A stretch of DNA of 45,386 nt from an uncultured Lachnospiraceae bacterium (GTDB taxonomy: Bacteria; Bacillota; Clostridia; Lachnospirales; Lachnospiraceae). Positions 28,059 to 36,091 of the stretch are shown in pieces. Every line of letters starts with the position of its first letter. Positions within the stretch are counted from its first letter, which is position 1. The stretch spans positions 1 through 45,386 of the forward strand of contig CAJUED010000032.1 in NCBI GenBank assembly GCA_910585075.1, read 5' to 3'. Under the pieces are notes generated by a model, which did no database searches, was not told the DNA's origin, and saw only the letters and a program-made list of their open reading frames with translations. A program made the position numbers and the translations under genes.

Positions 28059-29198
28059 ATGGGAAAACATTTTGATTATCTGATAGTGGGAGCTGGGCTT
28101 TTTGGCGCAGCTTTTTCTCATGAAATGACGAAGAAGGGCCGTACATGTCTGGTGATTGATAAGCGGGACCATGTGGCGGGAAACATATACACCAGTAAAA
28201 AGCGCGGAATTCACGTGCACGAGTATGGGGCGCATATTTTCCATACCTCAAATCCTGCAATCTGGGATTACATGAATCAATTTACGGAGTTTAATCATTT
28301 CGTAAACTCTCCCATGGCGATTTATAAGGATGAGATTTATAATCTTCCTTTCAATATGAACACTTTCAGCAGGCTGTGGGGAGTCAAAACACCAGGAGAG
28401 GCGAAGGAGATAATTAAAAAGCAGATTGAAGGGCTTTCGATTGGGGAGCCTCAGAATCTGGAGGAACAGGCTTTATCCCTGGCAGGAACGGATGTGTACG
28501 AAAAACTGATTAAAGGTTACACAGAAAAACAGTGGGGAAGGGAATGCCGCGAATTGCCTGCTTTCATTATTAAAAGAGTTCCCCTTCGCTTTACCTACGA
28601 TAACAACTATTTTACGGACAGGTATCAGGGGATTCCCACAAAAGGGTATACGGCGATTGTTGAGAAGATGCTGGATAAGGCGGAGGTCAGATTAAACATC
28701 AGGTATCAGGATTTCCTGAAGCAGCAGAAGGAAGCAGCCCTTAAGGGAGAAGATGTGGTTTCTTATGATAAAGTGCTGTATACGGGCATGATTGACGAAT
28801 ATTTTGATTTTTGCCTGGGCAATTTGGAGTACCGTTCTCTTAAATTTGAAAAAGAAGATATGCCGGCGGTTGACAATTATCAGGGCAACGCCGTGGTGAA
28901 TTATACTCAGAGAGAAGTGCCCTACACCCGCATCATTGAGCATAAGCATTTTAATTTTGGGGAAGGGGAAGGAACGGTTATCACCAGAGAATATCCCGAG
29001 GCGTGGACGCCGGGAGCGGAGCCCTATTACCCTGTCAATGACGAGCGGAACAACAGCCTTTTCGCAAGGTATCAGGAAATGGCACAAAAAGAAGAAAATG
29101 TTATTTTTGGAGGCAGACTTGGGGGATACCGCTATTATGATATGGATAAGGTGGTGGAAGCGGCCCTTGCCCTTGCGGAAAAAGAACTGGAAAAGTAG
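28059..29198 (+). CDS. glf: UDP-galactopyranose mutase
   Basis: This 379-residue flavoenzyme interconverts UDP-galactopyranose and UDP-galactofuranose, the donor for galactofuranose in surface polysaccharides. The N-terminal dinucleotide fold is LIVGAGLFGAAF (about 8-19), and YGAHIFHTSNPAIWDYM is the diagnostic UGM segment with its active-site histidine. GYTEKQWGRECREL and NYTQREVPYTRIIEHKHF carry the conserved substrate-contacting Trp, Arg and Tyr residues, and FGGRLGGYRYYDMDKVV forms the C-terminal FAD contact. Length matches the family. It starts 5 bases after the HTH gene, with only a weak ribosome binding site (GGGAG, about 11 bases upstream), suggesting translational coupling. No other surface-polysaccharide genes are beside it. 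Confidence 0.95.
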   Translation: MGKHFDYLIVGAGLFGAAFSHEMTKKGRTCLVIDKRDHVAGNIYTSKKRGIHVHEYGAHIFHTSNPAIWDYMNQFTEFNHFVNSPMAIYKDEIYNLPFNMNTFSRLWGVKTPGEAKEIIKKQIEGLSIGEPQNLEEQALSLAGTDVYEKLIKGYTEKQWGRECRELPAFIIKRVPLRFTYDNNYFTDRYQGIPTKGYTAIVEKMLDKAEVRLNIRYQDFLKQQKEAALKGEDVVSYDKVLYTGMIDEYFDFCLGNLEYRSLKFEKEDMPAVDNYQGNAVVNYTQREVPYTRIIEHKHFNFGEGEGTVITREYPEAWTPGAEPYYPVNDERNNSLFARYQEMAQKEENVIFGGRLGGYRYYDMDKVVEAALALAEKELEK

Positions 29199-29209
29199 AG
29201 ACAAAAATT

Positions 29210-29242
29210 TTCAGGGAGAATCCTTTTTGGATTCTCCCTGAA
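29210..29242. terminator. bidirectional terminator between glf and the FliD-like gene
   Basis: TTCAGGGAGAATCC (29210-29223) and GGATTCTCCCTGAA (29229-29242) make a perfect 14-bp stem with a TTTTT loop. On the minus strand it is followed by AATTTTTG, so it serves best for the FliD-like gene, while also closing glf. Confidence 0.8.
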
Positions 29243-29281
29243 TGGTAATTTACGTAGGTAGAAGTATTTTGCAAATATGCT

Positions 29282-30592
29282 TTAGCAATAACTATTAAAA
29301 AACATTCCGCTGTAATTGCTGGTTACATAAGGCGCCGCAAAGTTATGACCTGCGGGATTTTTGTAGGCAACCAGAGTCTTATCCACATATTCCATAGGGT
29401 TTAAGGAAACCTGATTGGTTTTACGCAGAATGGAATTGGTGAAATCCCGAATGGTGGCGAACTGGTCGTACATTCCTCCGGCTGACATAGAGCGTTTTAA
29501 CGTACTGTCATCCACGGTAAGCTGACCGTCATCTTCAAAAGTGAAACCAATCTTTTCAAGGTCGGTCTGGTAATTGCGGGATATATGATCCATTTCCTTT
29601 ATAAGTTTTGTGCTTCTTGGGTGAGAATCCTGATATTCGGAGGCAGCTCTGATAAAGGAATTGTAGCCGTATACAAGGTCACCCACATTTTCAGCAAAGG
29701 AATCAAGGTCGGTTTTTAAACCGATTTCAGTGGTATCCCCTTCCATGCTGCTGATACCGTTTAAAGTGACTTCAAACAGATTGCCGATGGAAAAGTGGTT
29801 GGAGGAGGAGGAACGGGGCTCTCCGTTTATCAAAAACTCGGCGTTGGAAGGCTGTCTTGCTACATAATCAAGCCCAAGATAATCAACGGTGCCCGAGCGC
29901 TTGCTGGTCTGGTCATCGGATACGTGGAATATATAATTTCTGCCGTCTCTTAAACCACTGCCGACAGAAGAAAGACGCAAAGAGGTATTACCCTTATCAT
30001 CCGCTAAAATATCAGCGCTAAGCCCGATGTCTGCATTGGATATCAGACGGGAAAGACGTTCCTGTAAATCCCGGTTGGTCTCCCCTTCGCGAACATTGTA
30101 CTGAAACTCATAACTTAAGTCATTGACGACAATGTCAAAGGAATACGAATCCGGAGAAAGCTTTACCTTTTCATTGCCGGGGAGAAAACTTCCCAGATTG
30201 ACCTGATTTGCCGCAAGAGCGGTTACTTCCAAATCAAAAGGCTCAATAGCTCCATCTATACTGCCATCTCCGATGTAGGAAGCGTCGGCAATATCCGTGT
30301 TGCTGGAATACGCCCCTTTTTTGGCCAGCATTTTGCTCTCGTCAAGGCCGCCAAGAGAGGCAATGGTATTGCGCAGCCCCCGTGCATTTTCTTTTAAACC
30401 AACGGCAAACTCACGGGATTCTTTACCGGAGTCTAAGATATACAAAGGAGAGTCTTTATTTAATTTGACGATGGAATTGTAAATGTTGCGCAGCTCCCGT
30501 TTGCCGTGAGTATCATACTTGGAGGCGGCTTTGGGCGCATAGGTAGTGAGATAGTGATTGTAAACTCCGTTTAAGGAAATATTATATGACAT
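29282..30592 (-). CDS. FliD-like flagellar filament cap / hook-associated protein 2 homologue
   Basis: This 436-residue protein has the FliD domain order. An N-terminal helix region is followed by a core with FDLEVTALAANQVNLGSFLP, REGETNRDLQERLSRLI and NADIGLSADILADDKGNTSLR, then FEVTLNGISSMEGDTTEIGL, and DLVYGYNSFIRAASEY with EKIGFTFEDDGQLTVDD near the end. These are typical of filament-cap proteins, which fold flagellin at the tip. It is shorter than most FliD proteins at both ends and ends in a Tyr/Asn-rich tail rather than the usual coiled coil. No flagellar genes are adjacent, and in this window it stands alone with its own ribosome binding site (AGGAGAGGG) and terminator. Its true role may be a flagellum-independent surface protein. 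Confidence 0.7.
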   Translation of the reverse strand: MSYNISLNGVYNHYLTTYAPKAASKYDTHGKRELRNIYNSIVKLNKDSPLYILDSGKESREFAVGLKENARGLRNTIASLGGLDESKMLAKKGAYSSNTDIADASYIGDGSIDGAIEPFDLEVTALAANQVNLGSFLPGNEKVKLSPDSYSFDIVVNDLSYEFQYNVREGETNRDLQERLSRLISNADIGLSADILADDKGNTSLRLSSVGSGLRDGRNYIFHVSDDQTSKRSGTVDYLGLDYVARQPSNAEFLINGEPRSSSSNHFSIGNLFEVTLNGISSMEGDTTEIGLKTDLDSFAENVGDLVYGYNSFIRAASEYQDSHPRSTKLIKEMDHISRNYQTDLEKIGFTFEDDGQLTVDDSTLKRSMSAGGMYDQFATIRDFTNSILRKTNQVSLNPMEYVDKTLVAYKNPAGHNFAAPYVTSNYSGMFFNSYC

Positions 30593-30920
30593 AGGTTACC
30601 CTCTCCTTTCTTCCATGAATTGCATACCGTCAACGCCTTTTGACGGGAAAACTTCCTTATAAACAGGTGATAAATAAGAAAATTTTCATAACGCGGGGCA
30701 AAAACCTATTGAAAATATTTTGTTATAATTATATTTCGTTTCGTTTTATGAAATAATGAAGAACTGAATTATTAAATTTTTATAAAATTATTCTATCATG
30801 GAAAAGGTATCAATACAATAGCTTTTTGTCACAAAAGGACGGATTTCGGCGTTATTTTTCATACTCACAAAAGTAAGTTTAATCAGGCGCGGATGCGGGC
30901 TTAAAGAATAAAAAATAAGG

Positions 30921-30949
30921 TTGACGGGAGAGTGAGGATGTGTTATAGT
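30921..30949 (+). promoter_or_regulatory. promoter of the rpmG-secE-nusG operon
   Basis: TTGACG (30921-30926) and TATAGT (30944-30949) are separated by 17 bases. The rest of the 426 bases between the FliD-like gene and rpmG is AT-rich and shows no gene. Confidence 0.7.
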
Positions 30950-31018
30950 CATTAAACGAGATTAGTTTTAGGTCTTTTTTTTATGCACAAAATCCGGTAA
31001 AAGATTGGAGGAAAAATC

Positions 31019-31168
31019 ATGCGCACAAGAATCACACTGGCATGTACAGAATGCAAGCAGCGTAATTACAACACTACGAAAGATAAGAAGACACATCCCG
31101 ACAGGATGGAAATCAAAAAGTATTGCAGATTCTGCAGAACCCATACGCTGCACAAGGAAACAAAATAA
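31019..31168 (+). CDS. rpmG: 50S ribosomal protein L33
   Basis: This 49-residue ribosomal protein starts MRTRITLACTECKQRNY at the ATG at 31019, behind GGAGGAAAAATC. It has the zinc-binding form, with CTEC and CRFC supplying the two CxxC pairs; many genomes also carry a zinc-free paralogue used under zinc limitation. It sits 37 bases before secE, the common Firmicute arrangement rpmG-secE-nusG. Confidence 0.95.
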   Translation: MRTRITLACTECKQRNYNTTKDKKTHPDRMEIKKYCRFCRTHTLHKETK

Positions 31169-31205
31169 ATCAGATGGTTTTGCTGGTGTCTGAAAGGAGT
31201 TAAAA

Positions 31206-31436
31206 ATGGCAGATTCCGCTAAAAATGCTAAAAAAGAAAAAGCGGCAAAGACAGCTAAGAAGCCCGACTTTTTCAAGGGTGTTAGGGCTGAGTTTAAGAA
31301 GATTTCATGGCCGGACAAGGATTCGCTTATGAAGCAGTCCGTTGCAGTTGTTTGTATTTCAGTTGTGCTGGGTGCAGTGATTGCAGTGCTGGATTTCCTG
31401 ATGCAGTACGGTGTAGATTTCCTGACAAGTCTGTAG
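31206..31436 (+). CDS. secE: preprotein translocase subunit SecE
   Basis: This 76-residue single-span protein is an essential part of the SecYEG protein-conducting channel. A charged cytoplasmic N-terminus rich in Lys and Ala precedes the conserved amphipathic segment FFKGVRAEFKKISWPDKDSL and one transmembrane helix (AVVCISVVLGAVIAVLDFLM). The short Gram-positive length is normal. It begins behind GAAAGGAG and is followed after 15 bases by nusG, its usual neighbour. Confidence 0.95.
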   Translation: MADSAKNAKKEKAAKTAKKPDFFKGVRAEFKKISWPDKDSLMKQSVAVVCISVVLGAVIAVLDFLMQYGVDFLTSL

Positions 31437-31451
31437 AGCGAGGGTAATTGT

Positions 31452-31970
31452 ATGGCAGAGGCAAATTGGTATGTGGTGCATACTTATTCCGGATATGAAA
31501 ATAAGGTAAAAGCCAATATAGAAAAAACAATTGAGAACAGGCATCTGGAGGAAGAAATTCTGGAGGTCCGCGTGCCACTGCAGGATGTAGTGGAACTGAA
31601 GAATGGCGCAAAGAGGACGGTCCAGAAAAAAATGTTTCCCGGTTATGTCTTAATCAATATGGTCATGAATGATGACACGTGGTATGTTGTCCGCAATACA
31701 AGGGGTGTGACGGGCTTTGTGGGTCCCGGAAGTAAGCCGGTGCCTTTGACGGAGGCGGAGATGAAACCTCTTGGAATTAAGGCGGAAAATATTTCTGTTG
31801 ATTTCGCAGAGGGAGATGCCATTGCTGTAGTGGCCGGCGTGTGGAAGGACACCGTGGGCGTGGTACAGCGGATGGATTACGGCAAACAGACAGCTACCAT
31901 CAATGTGGACTTGTTCGGCAGAGAAACGCCTGTGGAAATCAGTTTTGCCGAAGTGAGGAAGATGTCCTAA
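31452..31970 (+). CDS. nusG: transcription termination/antitermination protein NusG
   Basis: This 172-residue elongation factor binds the clamp of RNA polymerase through its N-terminal NGN domain (WYVVHTYSGYENKVKANIEK at 6-25, FPGYVLINM, RNTRGVTGFVG). It also carries a C-terminal KOW domain (FAEGDAIAVVAGVWKDTVG), which contacts Rho or ribosomal protein S10. The length is standard. It ends the secE transcript unit. The 207 bases before rplK contain a GCCTG/CAGGC hairpin and no obvious promoter, so read-through into rplKA is likely. Confidence 0.96.
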   Translation: MAEANWYVVHTYSGYENKVKANIEKTIENRHLEEEILEVRVPLQDVVELKNGAKRTVQKKMFPGYVLINMVMNDDTWYVVRNTRGVTGFVGPGSKPVPLTEAEMKPLGIKAENISVDFAEGDAIAVVAGVWKDTVGVVQRMDYGKQTATINVDLFGRETPVEISFAEVRKMS

Positions 31971-32177
31971 TGTGATATTTATGGCTGACAGAGCTCAGCA
32001 TAAATATAGAGTAACTTTACAATAAGCCTGTAGAAATGCAGGCTGTGGGAGCGGAAGAAATTCTGCGCCATACCACGATGCGGACGTATCCTGACGGGAA
32101 TGCCGGGCCGGAAAACTTTTTGCCGGGCGGCAGCTATGCGGGAGACGGGAACTGCATTATTAATAGGAGGTGCCACA

Positions 32178-32603
32178 ATGGCAAAGAAAGTAGAAGGATA
32201 TATTAAGTTACAAATCCCTGCTGGTAAAGCTACGCCAGCACCCCCGGTTGGTCCTGCACTTGGACAGCATGGGGTTAATATCGTTGAATTTACAAAACAG
32301 TTCAACGCAAGGACAGCTGACAAGGGTGATGTGATCATCCCTGTTGTAATCACAGTATATGCAGACAGAAGCTTTAGTTTTATTACGAAAACTCCTCCTG
32401 CTGCAGTGCTTCTTAAGAAGGCGTGCAACATTAAATCCGGTTCAGCAGTGCCGAACAAGACAAAGGTTGCAACCATTTCCAAAGCAAAGCTTCAGGAAAT
32501 TGCCGAAATGAAAATGCCTGACCTGAATGCGGCAAGCCTTGAGGCAGCAATGAGCATGATTGCCGGAACAGCAAGAAGTATGGGTATCACAGTAGAGGAT
32601 TAA
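32178..32603 (+). CDS. rplK: 50S ribosomal protein L11
   Basis: This 141-residue protein of the GTPase-associated centre starts MAKKVEGYIKLQIPAGKATP. It contains the proline-rich PAPPVGPALGQHGVNIVEF segment, which is the thiopeptide-binding face, and ends KSMGIT-like in GTARSMGITVED. The ATG at 32178 has TAGGAGG upstream; the frame opens 26 codons earlier without a start signal. It precedes rplA by 69 bases in the usual L11 operon. Confidence 0.97.
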   Translation: MAKKVEGYIKLQIPAGKATPAPPVGPALGQHGVNIVEFTKQFNARTADKGDVIIPVVITVYADRSFSFITKTPPAAVLLKKACNIKSGSAVPNKTKVATISKAKLQEIAEMKMPDLNAASLEAAMSMIAGTARSMGITVED

Positions 32604-32672
32604 TCAATAATTTTGTGAAAGTGGGAGGCGACATTTTAAAATGCGCCGATTGAACCATAGGAGGAATCAATA

Positions 32673-33362
32673 ATGAAACATGGAAAGAAATATATAGAGG
32701 CTGCTAAGCAGGTTGACCGTGCTACAGCATATGAGCCTGCAGAGGCAATTGCACTGGTTAAGAAAACAGCAGTTGCAAAATTTGATGAGACAGTAGAAGT
32801 TCACATCAGAACAGGTTGTGACGGACGTCATGCGGAACAGCAGGTTCGTGGAGCCGTTGTACTTCCTAACGGTACAGGTAAAACAGTCAAAGTGCTGGTA
32901 TTTGCAAAAGGTGATAAAGTGAACGAGGCGGAAGCAGCCGGTGCCGATTACGTAGGCGGAGACGAGCTGGTGCCCAGAATCCAGAAAGAAGGCTGGCTGG
33001 ATTTTGATGTAGTGGTTGCTACCCCTGATATGATGGGTATCGTAGGCCGTCTGGGTAAGATTTTGGGACCTAAAGGATTAATGCCTAACCCGAAGGCCGG
33101 AACAGTAACAATGGATGTTACCAAGGCAATCAATGATATCAAGGCTGGTAAAATTGAGTACAGACTTGATAAGTCCAACATCATTCATGTTCCGATTGGT
33201 AAGGCTTCCTTTGATGAGACAAAGCTTCAGGAAAACTTCGACGCTTTGATGGAAGCGATTGTTAAGGCAAGACCTTCAGCACTTAAGGGACAGTATTTAA
33301 GGAATATTACCCTTACTTCTACCATGGGACCTGGAGTGAAGGTTAATACCGCGAAATTCTAA
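32673..33362 (+). CDS. rplA: 50S ribosomal protein L1
   Basis: This 229-residue protein of the L1 stalk starts MKHGKKYIEAAKQVDRAT and shows the conserved LGPKGLMPNPKAGTVT loop and ALKGQYLRNITLTSTMGPG near the end. It binds 23S rRNA and in many bacteria represses its own mRNA. AGGAGG lies just before the ATG. A strong terminator follows within 15 bases, closing the rplK-rplA unit. Confidence 0.97.
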   Translation: MKHGKKYIEAAKQVDRATAYEPAEAIALVKKTAVAKFDETVEVHIRTGCDGRHAEQQVRGAVVLPNGTGKTVKVLVFAKGDKVNEAEAAGADYVGGDELVPRIQKEGWLDFDVVVATPDMMGIVGRLGKILGPKGLMPNPKAGTVTMDVTKAINDIKAGKIEYRLDKSNIIHVPIGKASFDETKLQENFDALMEAIVKARPSALKGQYLRNITLTSTMGPGVKVNTAKF

Positions 33363-33376
33363 ATATAAAATGTGTG

Positions 33377-33411
33377 AAAGCCATTCTCTTTTTGAGGGAG
33401 TGGCTTTTTTT
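33377..33411 (+). terminator. rho-independent terminator after rplA
   Basis: AAAGCCA (33377-33383) and TGGCTTT (33401-33407), extended inward by TTCTC/GGGAG, form a stem followed by an uninterrupted T-run to 33411. Confidence 0.9.
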
Positions 33412-33426
33412 GTTAGTTATCCGACC

Positions 33427-33563
33427 GCGCGACGCGAGCAAATATTCAAACGTCACCGTGCTCTCGCTCTATAAAAACGCAGCAGACGCTAGGTTCGAAA
33501 AAACCTCACCAAGCGCTGGCGTTTTTATAAGGGTTCCTCTTTGAATATTTGCTCGCATCGCGC
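33427..33563. repeat. 137-nt near-perfect hairpin element
   Basis: Outer arms 33427-33450 and 33540-33563 are 24 bases long with one mismatch (left arm GCGCGACGCGAGCAAATATT then CAAA). Inside them TATAAAAACGC (33470-33480) pairs with GCGTTTTTATA (33519-33529). The pairing continues through CAG/CTG, CGCT/AGCG and AGGTT/AACCT to a six-base loop at 33496-33501. There is no open reading frame. It sits directly behind the rplA terminator. Confidence 0.85.
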
Positions 33564-33626
33564 TAGGCTTTGGCTACGCTTGGGGTTTCATGCATAGAAG
33601 GTAGGATAGTAACGAAGGGTCTGAAA

Positions 33627-33656
33627 TTGTGGAATAGATTAGTAAATCTATATGAT
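33627..33656 (+). promoter_or_regulatory. possible promoter of the CapA-family gene
   Basis: TTGTGG (33627-33632) and TATGAT (33651-33656) are separated by 18 bases, upstream of the CapA start. Both boxes deviate from consensus. Confidence 0.4.
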
Positions 33657-33772
33657 GGCGTTCGAGTATGCGACAAAGGATATTTGGCATAAGGGGAAGA
33701 ATGTGGTATGCTATGTTTATGGGGAAAAAAGTGAAAAAACAAAATTTGCAATTAAATAGAGGAAAGCAGGCG

Positions 33773-35044
33773 ATGAAAAAAAGGCGCGGCTTTGGGATGG
33801 CAGGGACTTTTTTGGTTACTTTCTTTATTGTGGTTTCCCTGGGAATAGCCGGGATTTTGCTTTTCATGCTTCTGTCGGAGGAGAATGCGGATGGGGTGCT
33901 TGCGGAAGGGATGCAGGCACCGGAAGCTTTTGCGCTGTTTCCGGAGGGGATAACGGAAAGGCTGGATGAGAAGAAGGATGTGCAGGAGACGATCGCCCAG
34001 CCGGTCAGTGCCGGCAGATATGCGGAGGAGCTGGCGGACGAGGAGTATTTGCAGGCAAACAAGATTTATCCGTGGGAGGCGGCTGATGAGGATAAAGTGA
34101 CCATTGGGTTTGTGGGGGACTTCCTTCTGGATGATGAGTATGCCATCATGGCCAATCTTTTGAATCGGGGGAGAACTATCGAAAATGGGGTTTCTCAGGC
34201 GGTGCTTGAACGGATGCGTGGCGTGGACATTATGGTGGCCAACAATGAATTCCCGTTTACGGACAGAGGGACGCCTACGGAAGAAAAAGCATTTACTTTC
34301 CGGGCGGATACGGCGGCGGTGTCCTATCTCCACGATATGGGAATTGATGTGGCGGTATTGGCCAACAATCATATTTATGATTTTGGGGAAACAGGGCTGT
34401 TGGATACCCTGGATACCCTTACAAATGCCGGGATACCTATGGTGGGTGCGGGCAGAAATCTGGAGGAGGCGAGCGCTCCCTTATATTTCATTGTAAATGA
34501 TATAAAAATCGCCGTTGTGGCGGCTACTCAGATAGAGCGCCTGGAAAATCCTGATACAAAAGGAGCCACGGAAAACAACGCCGGGGTATTTCGGTGTCTG
34601 AACCCGGGTAAACTTTATGAAGTGGTAGCACAGGCGAAAGAAAACAGCGATTTTGTGATAGTTTATATTCATTGGGGGACGGAAAATCAGACCGAGATTG
34701 ACTGGGCTCAGATTGAACAGGCGCCGCGCATTGCCGAGGCCGGAGCGGATTTGATTATCGGGGATCATCCCCACTGTCTTCAGGGAATCACTTATTTTGG
34801 GGATACGCCGTTGATTTACAGTATGGGTAACTTCTGGTTCAATTCAAAAACCCTGGATACGGGAATGGTGCAGGTTACGATAGGCAAAGAGGGACTTGAG
34901 GATTTTCAGTTTGTGCCGGCCATCCAATCGGATTGCAGGGTGGACTTTGCCTATGGGGAGGAGAAAGAAAGAATCCTGGCTTTTATGAGAGAAATTTCGC
35001 CGGATGTAAATATAGATGGGGAAGGATTTGTAAGTAAAAAATAG
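33773..35044 (+). CDS. CapA/PgsA-family membrane-anchored phosphoesterase-like protein
   Basis: This 423-residue protein has a basic N-terminus (MKKRRGFG), one transmembrane segment (MAGTFLVTFFIVVSLGIAGILLF-like, residues about 9-30), a low-complexity linker, and a CapA metallophosphatase-fold domain outside the membrane. Its motifs are FVGDFLLDD, VANNEFPFTDRG, LANNHIYDFGETGL, YIHWGTE, IGDHPHCLQG and YSMGNFWF, which supply the conserved metal-ligand Asp, Asn and His residues. The family is tied to poly-gamma-glutamate capsule synthesis, but most single-copy members lack capB/capC partners, as here. Start: the ATG at 33773 with GAGGAAAG upstream is preferred; ATGs at 33701 and 33668 are possible. 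Its place between rplA and rplJ is unusual. Confidence 0.85.
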   Translation: MKKRRGFGMAGTFLVTFFIVVSLGIAGILLFMLLSEENADGVLAEGMQAPEAFALFPEGITERLDEKKDVQETIAQPVSAGRYAEELADEEYLQANKIYPWEAADEDKVTIGFVGDFLLDDEYAIMANLLNRGRTIENGVSQAVLERMRGVDIMVANNEFPFTDRGTPTEEKAFTFRADTAAVSYLHDMGIDVAVLANNHIYDFGETGLLDTLDTLTNAGIPMVGAGRNLEEASAPLYFIVNDIKIAVVAATQIERLENPDTKGATENNAGVFRCLNPGKLYEVVAQAKENSDFVIVYIHWGTENQTEIDWAQIEQAPRIAEAGADLIIGDHPHCLQGITYFGDTPLIYSMGNFWFNSKTLDTGMVQVTIGKEGLEDFQFVPAIQSDCRVDFAYGEEKERILAFMREISPDVNIDGEGFVSKK

Positions 35045-35111
35045 GGTTGTTGCTTTTATATGAGGGCTTGCCGCCCGCGCCACATGGACAAATATTCTTT
35101 GAAGGAAATGG

Positions 35112-35140
35112 TTGACAGCGAAAGAAACCTATGGTATTTT
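35112..35140 (+). promoter_or_regulatory. promoter of the rplJ-rplL operon
   Basis: A perfect TTGACA (35112-35117) and TATTTT (35135-35140) are separated by 17 bases, just ahead of the L10 leader. Confidence 0.65.
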
Positions 35141-35147
35141 ATAAAAG

Positions 35148-35305
35148 GTCGTTTGACCGTGCCGAAGACAGCAGGTGCCTGAAATTGACTGTGAGATTAC
35201 CAGTCAGGAAGAAGGCGTAAGCAATCGCACAAGCGAATCGCCTGCCGAGGAGATGAGTTTGAATGAGAAAATTCTACCCCTCCGTTTTCGGAGGGGTTTG
35301 CTTTT
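35148..35305 (+). promoter_or_regulatory. ribosomal protein L10 leader with transcription attenuator
   Basis: The leader contains the conserved parts of the Firmicute L10 leader RNA: CCGAAGACAGCAGGTGC around 35160, a stem ending near GTCAGGAAGAAGGC, and the closing CCTGCCGAGG around 35240. A terminator follows: CCCCTCC (35277-35283) / GGAGGGG (35290-35296) then TTTGCTTTT. The L10-L12 complex binds such leaders and favours the terminator when ribosomal protein is in excess. The family assignment is by recognition of these motifs; no covariance search was run. Confidence 0.8.
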
Positions 35306-35313
35306 ATGCACAG

Positions 35314-35388
35314 AACCGCATATGGAAACTTGCTGCGCTGCGGCATGCGGTTCGCGTGGCGAGCAGAGAGAAAAGAGCTCTTTGCTCG
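35314..35388 (+). repeat. paired hairpins between the attenuator and rplJ
   Basis: AACCGCAT (35314-35321) pairs with ATGCGGTT (35345-35352), and CGAGCA (35360-35365) pairs with TGCTCG (35383-35388) with an inner AGAG/CTCT. They lie beyond the attenuator, so they are only transcribed on read-through. Confidence 0.5.
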
Positions 35389-35433
35389 ATAAAACTCCTT
35401 TCGGCATCAAAATCTAACAAGGAGGTAAAGAAA

Positions 35434-36006
35434 GTGGCAAAAGTTGAATTGAAACAGCCTGTCATTGATGAGATTTCCGCTAACATCAAAGACGCTCAGT
35501 CGGTTGTTCTTGTTGACTATCGCGGACTTACGGTGGAGCAGGATACTAACCTGCGTAAGCAGCTCCGTGAAGCGGGCATCACTTACAAGGTTTACAAGAA
35601 CACAATGATGAATTTTGCATTTAAGGGAACAGATTGTGAATCTCTGACACCTTATCTGGAAGGACCCAGTGCAATTGCAATCTCCAAGACAGATGCAACG
35701 GCTCCTGCAAGAATTATCTGCAAATTTGCAAAGGATGCGCCTAAGCTTGAGGTTAAGGGCGGCGTTGTTGAAGGATTGGCCTATGATGCAGCCGGTATCG
35801 GTGAAATCGCAAAGATTCCATCAAGAGAGGAACTTATTTCCAAGTTCCTTGGAAGCATCCAGTCACCTATTACAAATTTTGCACGCGTTATGAACCAGCT
35901 GGCAGAAAAAGGCGGCGCTGGTGCATGCGAAGCGCCTGCTGCTGAGGAAGCAGTGGCAGCTGAAGCTCCCGCAGAGGAAGCTGCAAGCGAACCTGCAGCA
36001 GAATAA
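35434..36006 (+). CDS. rplJ: 50S ribosomal protein L10
   Basis: This 190-residue stalk-base protein starts MAKVELKQPVIDEISANIKD with the conserved VVLVDYRGLTVEQDTNLRKQ region. It ends in an Ala/Glu-rich tail of about 35 residues that is longer than in most L10 proteins. Its C-terminal helix anchors L7/L12 dimers. The start is a GTG at 35434 behind AAGGAGGTAAAGAAA; the frame opens earlier through the leader hairpins and is not used. Controlled by the upstream L10 leader. Confidence 0.95.
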   Translation: MAKVELKQPVIDEISANIKDAQSVVLVDYRGLTVEQDTNLRKQLREAGITYKVYKNTMMNFAFKGTDCESLTPYLEGPSAIAISKTDATAPARIICKFAKDAPKLEVKGGVVEGLAYDAAGIGEIAKIPSREELISKFLGSIQSPITNFARVMNQLAEKGGAGACEAPAAEEAVAAEAPAEEAASEPAAE

Positions 36007-36091
36007 GAAGCTGCCGGACACACGCTGAGTATGCTCAGCGCGGGAATCTGAACACAAAAAGAATTATAAAATAAAAATGGAGGAAATCGAA

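Noticed and set aside
30593..31018. tRNA gene ahead of rpmG
   Set aside because: Clostridial genomes often have tRNAs near here, but no cloverleaf or conserved T-loop could be seen.
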